Made by a program: the position numbers and the translations under genes. The notes below the pieces were generated by a model, which saw only the letters and a program-made list of their open reading frames with translations, searched no databases and was not told the DNA's origin. A stretch of DNA of 64,000 nt, from assembly GCA_934589065.1 (NCBI GenBank), contig CAKTNN010000007.1:10989-74988 (forward strand), in the 5' to 3' direction. Shown one piece after another: positions 58,747-64,000 of this stretch. Origin of the DNA: an uncultured Oscillospiraceae bacterium. GTDB lineage: Bacteria; Bacillota; Clostridia; Oscillospirales; Oscillospiraceae. How positions within the stretch are numbered: position 1 is the first letter of the stretch; every line of letters begins with the position of its first letter.

Positions 58747-60120
58747 TTATTCCTGCTCCAGGAACAGCGGGTGCACCTTGCACCGGTAAAGCCTTGCAAA
58801 CAGCAGCGCCGTCACCAGGGCGGATACCACCTCTGCAATGGGGAAGGACCACCATACGTTGCCCACATCCCCCGTCAGGCTCAGCAGGTAAGCTACCGGC
58901 AGCAGCGCCACCAGCTGGCGGCACAGGGAGACAATGGTGGAATAAGAGCCATTGCCCAGAGCCTGGAAGGATGCGCTCAACGCAACGCACACCGCCGCCA
59001 CCGGGAAGGGCAGACTGAGAATCCGCAGTGCCTTCACGCCGATGGACATAAAGTCCTCAGTGGGATTGAAAATCCCCAGCAGCGCCTCCGGGAACAGCTG
59101 GAAGATGCCCAGTCCCACCAGCATAATGCACACAGCGGTAATGGTTGCCAGTTTCAGGGTGTGGACAATCCGTTTGGGCTTCCGTGCGCCGTAATTAAAG
59201 GCAATGATGGAAATGGTGGCATTGTTAATGCCGAACAGGGGCATAAAGAACAGGCTTTGCAGCTTGAAATAAATGCCGAATACGCCGGTAGCGGTTTCAT
59301 GGAATCCCTGCAAAATCTGGTTCATGCCGAAATTCATCACAGAGCCAATGCCGTTCATGATTACAGAGGGAATGCCCACCGTGAGGATGGGCTGGATGAT
59401 CTTCCAATTGGGCTTTACATACTTTAGGTGCATGTGGATATCCGGATTGTGCCGGACATTCATATAAATGCCCAGGACTGCGCCCACGCACTGTCCGATA
59501 ACCGTCGCCACGGCAGCACCGGCAATGCCCATTTTAGGCATTCCCCACCAGCCATGGATGAACACGGGATCCAGAATGATATTGATAATGGCGCCGGTTC
59601 CCTGGAGGATCATGGTCTGCATAGCCCGGCCCGTAGCCTGGAGCAGCCGCTCACACAGTACCTGCACAAAGACGCCCACGGTGAGCAGGCAGCAGATTTG
59701 GGTATAGGCAATGCCGCCCTCTACGGTTTCCGCCACGTTGGACTGCATTTCATAGTAGGGCCGGACACCGAAAATACCGAAAAGCATAAAAATAGCGGTG
59801 GCAACCATCATCAGGAAAATGCCCTGACCGGCTGCCCAGTTAGCGGTTTCCTGATCCTTACGGCCCAGGCTCTGGGAAAGCAGGGCATTCACGCCCACGC
59901 CGATGCCCACGGCAAACCCGATCTGCATATTCTGCACCGGGAAGGCAAGACCCAGGGCGGTAACCGCGCTTTCGGACACCTGGGATACATACACACTGTC
60001 TACAATGTTGTAAAGGGCCTGCACCAGCATGGAAATGATCATGGGCAGGGCCATATTTACCAGCAATTTTCCTACGGGCATCGTGCCCATTTTGTTTTCT
60101 TTCAAGGTTTCTGTCTGCAT
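58747..60120 (-). CDS. MATE family efflux transporter, second copy
   Basis: 457 residues, 12 helices. It starts with the cytoplasmic MQTETLKENKMGTMPVGKLL, then ALPMIISMLVQALYNIVDSV, a MATE hallmark. GIPSVIMNGIGSVMNFGMNQ marks the second half. It differs clearly from the MATE at 49148, so the two are not a recent duplication. It has its own promoter and is followed by a 33-codon ORF. Confidence 0.92.
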   Translation of the reverse strand: MQTETLKENKMGTMPVGKLLVNMALPMIISMLVQALYNIVDSVYVSQVSESAVTALGLAFPVQNMQIGFAVGIGVGVNALLSQSLGRKDQETANWAAGQGIFLMMVATAIFMLFGIFGVRPYYEMQSNVAETVEGGIAYTQICCLLTVGVFVQVLCERLLQATGRAMQTMILQGTGAIINIILDPVFIHGWWGMPKMGIAGAAVATVIGQCVGAVLGIYMNVRHNPDIHMHLKYVKPNWKIIQPILTVGIPSVIMNGIGSVMNFGMNQILQGFHETATGVFGIYFKLQSLFFMPLFGINNATISIIAFNYGARKPKRIVHTLKLATITAVCIMLVGLGIFQLFPEALLGIFNPTEDFMSIGVKALRILSLPFPVAAVCVALSASFQALGNGSYSTIVSLCRQLVALLPVAYLLSLTGDVGNVWWSFPIAEVVSALVTALLFARLYRCKVHPLFLEQE

Positions 60121-60158
60121 AGTAGTTCCTTTCTCATAGATTTTTACATAACCTTTGT

Positions 60159-60187
60159 ACTATACATGATTATCCTACTTTTTGCAA
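60159..60187 (-). promoter_or_regulatory. Promoter of the second MATE gene
   Basis: Minus strand TTGCAA (60187-60182), a 17-base spacer and TATAGT (60164-60159), 39 bases before the ATG. Confidence 0.75.
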
Positions 60188-60221
60188 TATGTATTTTTAA
60201 AAACCGCAGATTTTTTGGCAT

Positions 60222-60539
60222 TTGAAGGATTTTGCAAAAATTATGCTCAGCGTCTTCGCGATGCTTACCATGCTCCTGTGCCTGCGCAGCACCTGCTCCC
60301 TTTCTAAAAAAGAGCGCCGCTTCTTTTGTCTGGAGTTCTGCACCATTGCCCTGGCTGCCCTCTCCCTGCGCATGAAGGAGCTGCGCAAGGAAGCGCCGCT
60401 ACTGCCCACAGTCTCCCTGGGCTACACCGCCTACGACCCCATGAAAGGCAGCCTGCAGGAGGCTCTTGAGCTGGCTGACCAGAAAATGTACCGCTTCAAG
60501 CAGCAGGTCCACGCAGGCGAAAACGCGGAAAGCATTTGA
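60222..60539 (+). pseudogene. Remnant of a GGDEF (diguanylate cyclase) domain
   Basis: About 105 codons. The last 50 residues, LLPTVSLGYTAYDP ... GSLQEALELADQKMYRFKQQ, are the conserved end of a GGDEF domain (the [VS]xGxA..YDP strand and the ADxxMYxxK helix). Ahead of it, where the GG(D/E)EF loop should be, there is only CLEFCTIALAALS, and the N-terminal part is not domain-like. Probably a truncated, frame-damaged gene. No promoter or ribosome site of its own was found. Confidence 0.65.
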
Positions 60540-60605
60540 TTCTTCAGCTTCCACACCCAGGAAGTGTTTCGTCCACTCAATAGCAGCAAGGGCACCTATA
60601 ACCTA

Positions 60606-60637
60606 CCGCCGCCGGAATCCCGGCGGCGGTTTTCGCC
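60606..60637 (+). terminator. Terminator-like hairpin before feoA
   Basis: CCGCCGCCGG/CCGGCGGCGG with an AATC loop, then TTTTCG; 67 bases after the GGDEF remnant. Confidence 0.65.
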
Positions 60638-60764
60638 TGATTGGGCGTAAAAAAAACGTTTTCCTCCGTTTTTGCAGGAAAATGTCACCTTTTACCTGGC
60701 GTCTGAATAGGATGGGCCGAAGATGTGTTCTTCCGAATTCTGAAAAGCTGAGGTGTTGAAAGGA

Positions 60765-61016
60765 ATGCTGAGACTGTGCGATATTGCCCCAGGCCAGCAG
60801 GCTTTCGTCTGCGGCCTGACCACGCTGGGATCCATGCGCCGCAGACTGCTGGAACTGGGGCTGGTGAAGGGAACCGCCGTGGAGTGCCTGGGCCGGAGTC
60901 CCTGGGGTGACCCTAGCGCCTACTTGATTCGCGGAGCTGTCATTGCCCTGAGGAAGGTGGACTGCGCCGAAATCTGGGTGCAGTCCCAGGATCAGGAGGC
61001 GCAGCCATGGGACTAA
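60765..61016 (+). CDS. feoA: FeoA-like ferrous iron transport accessory protein
   Basis: 83 residues from ATG 60765 (a GTG at 60753 would add 4). SH3-like FeoA domain: LCDIAPGQQAFVCGLTTLGS and MRRRLLELGLVKGTAVECLG (about 24-43), then IRGAVIALRKVDCAEIWV. Works with FeoB at the inner face of the membrane. Its end overlaps feoB by 10 bases. Confidence 0.9.
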   Translation: MLRLCDIAPGQQAFVCGLTTLGSMRRRLLELGLVKGTAVECLGRSPWGDPSAYLIRGAVIALRKVDCAEIWVQSQDQEAQPWD

Positions 61017-63052
61017 CCCGCTCCTCCGTCGCTGCCGGGGCACGTCCCCGTAAATGCATCTGCTCCGGGCATACGGTTGCCCTTGCCGGGAATCCAAATG
61101 TGGGGAAATCCACCCTGTTTAATACCCTCACAGGCCTGCACCAGCACACCGGAAACTGGCCCGGCAAGACCGTTGCCACCGCCCAGGGCAAGTGCCGCTG
61201 GGGAAACCGAACCTATTGCCTGACGGATTTGCCGGGAACTTATTCCCTTATGTCCCACTCCCCGGAGGAGCAGGTTGCCAGAAGCTTTCTCTGCTCCGGA
61301 AGGGCCGAGGCTGTTATTGTGGTGTGCGATGCCACCTGCCTGGAACGGAATCTGAATCTGGTGCTGCAAATATTGGAAATCACCCCCTGGGTTTTGGTTT
61401 GCGTCAACCTGATGGACGAAGCACGGCGGAAGGGAATTCGGGTGGATTTACCCCAACTGTCCCGGGCGCTGGGGGTTCCGGTGGTGGGCATTGTTGCCCG
61501 CAAAAAGAAGAGTACCCGTCTTCTTTTAAAGGCGCTGGATGATCTTTTGCGCCGGGAAACGCCCCCGGTGCCGGCGGTTGTCCCCTATCCGGAGGAAATT
61601 GAGGCAGCCCTTTCCCAAATAGAGCCGGTTTCCCTATCCCTGGCGGCACGCTTTCAAAAGCTCAAGCGCCTGGAGGGTGACCCGGAAATGCTGAAAGAAT
61701 TAAATCTTCCGCCACTGGACGATGCGTTTCTTTCCGGTCTTACGCTTTCCGGGCAGGAAATTCGGGATGCTCTGGCAGCGGGGCCGGTAGCGGAAGCAGA
61801 GCGGATATGCCGCGGCGCCATTACATACGCTTCCCCCGGCTATGCCCAGCGGGATCGGACGCTTGACCGGCTCCTCACCGGAAAAATCACCGGCGGGCTT
61901 GTCATGCTGGGATTGCTGGCTTTCGTTTTCTGGCTGACCATCGTCGGGGCAAACTGGCTTTCTGACGGGCTGCACCAATTGTTTGGCCTTGGGGAGCTAT
62001 GGCTGCAAGGCTTGCTGGGGGGCGCGCCCCCCTGGCTCTACGGTCTGCTCATCCAGGGCGCTTACCGCACCACCGCCTGGGTGTGCGCCGTGATGCTGCC
62101 CCCAATGGCGATCTTTTTTCCCCTGTTTACCCTTTTGGAGGATGTAGGGTATCTTCCCCGGATTGCCTACAATCTGGATAAACCCTTCCACTGCTGCAAT
62201 GCCTGCGGCAAACAGGCGCTCACCCTGTGCATGGGCTTTGGCTGCAACGCCGCCGGGGTGGTGGGCTGCCGGATCATCGACTCCCCCAGGGAGCGGATGC
62301 TCGCCATTCTGACCAATAGCTTCGTGCCCTGCAACGGGCGTTTTCCCCTGCTGATCACCATGCTGACCCTGTTCTTTTGCGGAAGCAGTGGGGCTTCCCT
62401 GCTCCAGGCAATCCTGCTGACCTTGGTCGTCGCCCTGTCCGTTATGATGACCCTTGCCGCAACCAAGCTGCTCAGTGCCACCGTACTAAAAGGTCACCCC
62501 ACGGCCTTTGCCCTGGAGCTGCCGCCCTACCGGATGCCCCAGATTGGCAGCGTGCTGGTTCGCTCCATGCTGGACAGAACGCTGTTCGTCCTGGGCAGAG
62601 CCGCGGCAGTCGCCGCCCCTGCCGGAATGGTTCTGTGGCTGATGGGGAATATCCCTGCCGGGAGCGGCAGTCTGCTCACCTTCTGCGCCACCCTTTTGCA
62701 GCCCGTCGGGGCATGGCTGGGACTGGACGGGGTAATTTTGCTGGCGTTCCTTTTGGGGCTGCCCGCCAACGAGATCGTGCTGCCCATTGCCCTGATGGCC
62801 TACCTGTGCCAGGGAAGCCTGACCCAGATTGGGGAGCTGAGCCAGGTTCGGGCGGTGCTCCTCGCCAATGGGTGGGGCTGGCAGCGGGCCGTGTGTATGC
62901 TGCTCTTTACGCTGTTCCACTGGCCCTGCTCCACCACCCTGCTGACCATCCGCAAGGAAACCGGCTCCTGGCGCTGGACGGTACTGGCCTTTCTGCTGCC
63001 AACGGGCTGCGGTATCCTGCTGTGCCGCATTTTTACGATTCTTGCCGGTTGA
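61007..63052 (+). CDS. feoB: Ferrous iron transporter FeoB
   Basis: 681 residues. N-terminal G domain: G1 ALAGNPNVGKST (about 26-37), G3 TDLPGTYSL (about 72-80), G4 NLMDEA. The membrane part starts near 290 with Gate motifs: CGKQALTLCMGFGCNAAGVV (about 404-423) and later LLGLPANEIVLPIALM. The N-terminus carries an extra KCICSG Cys pair. Imports Fe(II), as expected in an anaerobe. No clear Fur or IdeR/DtxR box was recognised upstream. Confidence 0.95.
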   Translation: MGLTRSSVAAGARPRKCICSGHTVALAGNPNVGKSTLFNTLTGLHQHTGNWPGKTVATAQGKCRWGNRTYCLTDLPGTYSLMSHSPEEQVARSFLCSGRAEAVIVVCDATCLERNLNLVLQILEITPWVLVCVNLMDEARRKGIRVDLPQLSRALGVPVVGIVARKKKSTRLLLKALDDLLRRETPPVPAVVPYPEEIEAALSQIEPVSLSLAARFQKLKRLEGDPEMLKELNLPPLDDAFLSGLTLSGQEIRDALAAGPVAEAERICRGAITYASPGYAQRDRTLDRLLTGKITGGLVMLGLLAFVFWLTIVGANWLSDGLHQLFGLGELWLQGLLGGAPPWLYGLLIQGAYRTTAWVCAVMLPPMAIFFPLFTLLEDVGYLPRIAYNLDKPFHCCNACGKQALTLCMGFGCNAAGVVGCRIIDSPRERMLAILTNSFVPCNGRFPLLITMLTLFFCGSSGASLLQAILLTLVVALSVMMTLAATKLLSATVLKGHPTAFALELPPYRMPQIGSVLVRSMLDRTLFVLGRAAAVAAPAGMVLWLMGNIPAGSGSLLTFCATLLQPVGAWLGLDGVILLAFLLGLPANEIVLPIALMAYLCQGSLTQIGELSQVRAVLLANGWGWQRAVCMLLFTLFHWPCSTTLLTIRKETGSWRWTVLAFLLPTGCGILLCRIFTILAG

Positions 63053-63116
63053 TCGGTTGCCGAAATGGGCAAACTGGTGTATGGTATAGGAAAACCTTCC
63101 TTCCAGGAGGAAAATC

Positions 63117-63857
63117 ATGTTCCATCATCAGCCGGTATTTACCCAATATTCCGTCTCCCTTTCCGGGCTTCCCCAGCAGTTTTGCGGGTTTTCCATTGCT
63201 CTTCTGTCGGATATCCACGGGCAGATTGCCCCGCGTCTATTGGGGCAGCTCCAAAAAAGCCAGCCGGAGCTGATCGCCATCACCGGCGACTTGGTGGATT
63301 CCAGAAGCAGGCAGTCTGCGGATGCTCTGGCCTTTCTCCGGGAGGCTGCCGCCATCGCCCCCTGCTTTTTCGTACCGGGAAACCACGAAAGCCGTCTTCC
63401 GGAATACCCGGAGCTTGCCAAAGCAATGGGCCGCCTGGGCATAACGGTGCTGGAAGACCGGGCGGTATCGGTCTTCCGCAACGGTGGGGAAATCCTGGTG
63501 CTGGGAATCGCCGACCCCGGCTTCCCCGGGGGAATGGAGCGGGTAGAATGTGCGCTGAGGAAGATGTGCCGGTATGACGGCTTCCGGCTGCTCCTTGCCC
63601 ACAGGCCGGAACATTTTCCCATGTACTCCGGGCTTGGGGCCGACCTGACCCTGTCCGGTCATGCCCACGGCGGTCAGGTACGCCTGCCCGGCATTGGTGG
63701 ACTCTTTGCCCCGGGGCAGGGCTTCTTTCCCAAATGGGATGGCGGCGTCTATGCACTGGGAGAAAGCAAAATGGTTGTTTCTCGCGGTCTGAGCAGCTGC
63801 CCGCCCTTCCGTCTGGGAAACCCCACCGAGCTGGTAAAAATCACCCTGACCCGATAA
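63117..63857 (+). CDS. YkuE/YaeI-like metallophosphoesterase
   Basis: 246 residues without a membrane helix. Full set of calcineurin-like motifs: LLSDIHGQIAP (about 29-39), AITGDLVDSR (about 57-66), FVPGNHESRL (about 87-96), LLAHRPEHFP (about 160-169), LSGHAHGGQVRLP (about 181-193). Relatives act on phosphodiester/UDP-linked lipids; the true substrate is unknown. CCAGGAGG precedes the ATG; it stands 64 bases downstream of feoB. Confidence 0.9.
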   Translation: MFHHQPVFTQYSVSLSGLPQQFCGFSIALLSDIHGQIAPRLLGQLQKSQPELIAITGDLVDSRSRQSADALAFLREAAAIAPCFFVPGNHESRLPEYPELAKAMGRLGITVLEDRAVSVFRNGGEILVLGIADPGFPGGMERVECALRKMCRYDGFRLLLAHRPEHFPMYSGLGADLTLSGHAHGGQVRLPGIGGLFAPGQGFFPKWDGGVYALGESKMVVSRGLSSCPPFRLGNPTELVKITLTR

Positions 63858-63881
63858 ACGCTGCGCTTTCAGAAAAAAGGC

Positions 63882-63910
63882 TTGACTTTTTATGGCAATT
63901 CATGTATAAT
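63882..63910 (+). promoter_or_regulatory. Promoter of tRNA-Val
   Basis: TTGACT (63882-63887), a 17-base spacer and TATAAT (63905-63910), 18 bases before the tRNA. Confidence 0.85.
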
Positions 63911-63928
63911 GCATCGTGTTCCAGCTAT

Positions 63929-64000
63929 GGAGGCTTAGCTCAGCTGGTTAGAGCGCATGCTTCACACGCATGAGGTCACAGGTTCGAGTCCCGTAGTCTC
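63929..64000 (+). tRNA. tRNA-Val (anticodon CAC), cut by the window end
   Basis: GGAGGCT acceptor strand, D-arm GCTCAGCTGGTTAGAGC, anticodon loop TTCACAC within CATGC/GCATG (anticodon CAC at 63963-63965), T-loop TTCGAGT. The acceptor 3' strand AGTCTC(C) is missing its last bases. Confidence 0.93.

Noticed and set aside
49148..60120. The two MATE exporters as a recent duplication
   Set aside because: Their sequences, N-termini and contexts differ throughout; they belong to different branches of the family.
60540..60764. An iron-responsive operator before feoA
   Set aside because: No convincing Fur, DtxR or IdeR palindrome could be recognised by eye in this stretch.

Overview
The window looks like a chromosomal stretch from a strictly anaerobic Gram-positive gut-type bacterium, most likely Clostridia of the Oscillospiraceae/Ruminococcaceae kind. 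The reasons are a moderately GC-rich base composition, strong AGGAGG-type ribosome sites, sigma-A promoters (TTGACA/TATAAT), anaerobic cobalamin synthesis, a meso-diaminopimelate pathway, an LTA-synthase-like sulfatase, a GH25 lysozyme lipoprotein, FeoAB and CCA encoded in the tRNA genes. The placement is inference from gene content, not from a marker gene.

Layout. 1-6722 (minus): a cobalamin operon in the order cbiA-cbiC-cbiD-cbiF-cbiG-cbiH/cobJ-cobK, running off the left edge, with a consensus promoter, a cobalamin riboswitch and an intrinsic terminator in its leader. 6777-12853 (plus): trmB-mnmG, an M14 carboxypeptidase, a C69 dipeptidase, a HAD phosphatase and the 3' remnant of an alpha/beta hydrolase. 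12940-14649 (minus): a CCA-adding enzyme/HD protein and a tiny Cys-containing ORF. 14941-18944 (plus): hypB, a 956-residue iron-sulfur/GltD-like flavoprotein and hypA as one tight operon with no nickel enzyme gene beside it. 19180-23916 (plus): an NhaC antiporter, a DauR-type regulator, an M29 aminopeptidase and an MFS carrier. 23990-24450: tRNA-Thr(TGT), tRNA-Tyr(GTA), a decayed tRNA 3' end and a repeat-rich MITE-like element. 24625-26504: an HTH-membrane protein with an OadB-like tail and a probably 5'-truncated thioesterase-type hydrolase. 26671-29526: an M20 amidohydrolase with two membrane subunits (DUF5058 plus an unnamed partner), the best candidate for a little-described uptake and hydrolysis system. 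29542-35702: DUF1653, a hydrolase-membrane fusion, a LacI regulator, an MFS carrier and a GH25 lipoprotein. 35827-41589 (plus): a four-gene MacAB-like exporter with two different adaptor proteins. 41653-45738: a GntP permease and LeuCD-like dehydratase (minus) opposite a GntR regulator, with two perfect inverted operator copies between them. 45814-50503: an LTA-synthase-like sulfatase, then a GH3 lipoprotein and a MATE exporter. 50581-56392 (minus): dapF, dapB, dapA, DUF2461, a phosphoesterase and a cytosolic BMP-domain protein as one operon. 56526-58412 (plus): DUF218 and an M42 peptidase. 58507-60187: a repeat element, a 33-codon ORF and a second MATE exporter. 60222-63857 (plus): a GGDEF remnant, feoA-feoB and a phosphoesterase. 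The window ends inside tRNA-Val(CAC).

Several clusters pair a carrier with a cytosolic hydrolase or lyase (M29+MFS, M20+DUF5058 pair, LeuCD+GntP), as expected for an organism living on peptides, amino-acid derivatives and organic acids. Three gene remnants (12692, 25686 and 60222) and two related inverted-repeat elements (50581 and 58507) mark the recombined parts of the window. No CRISPR array, prophage, transposase or rRNA operon was seen.
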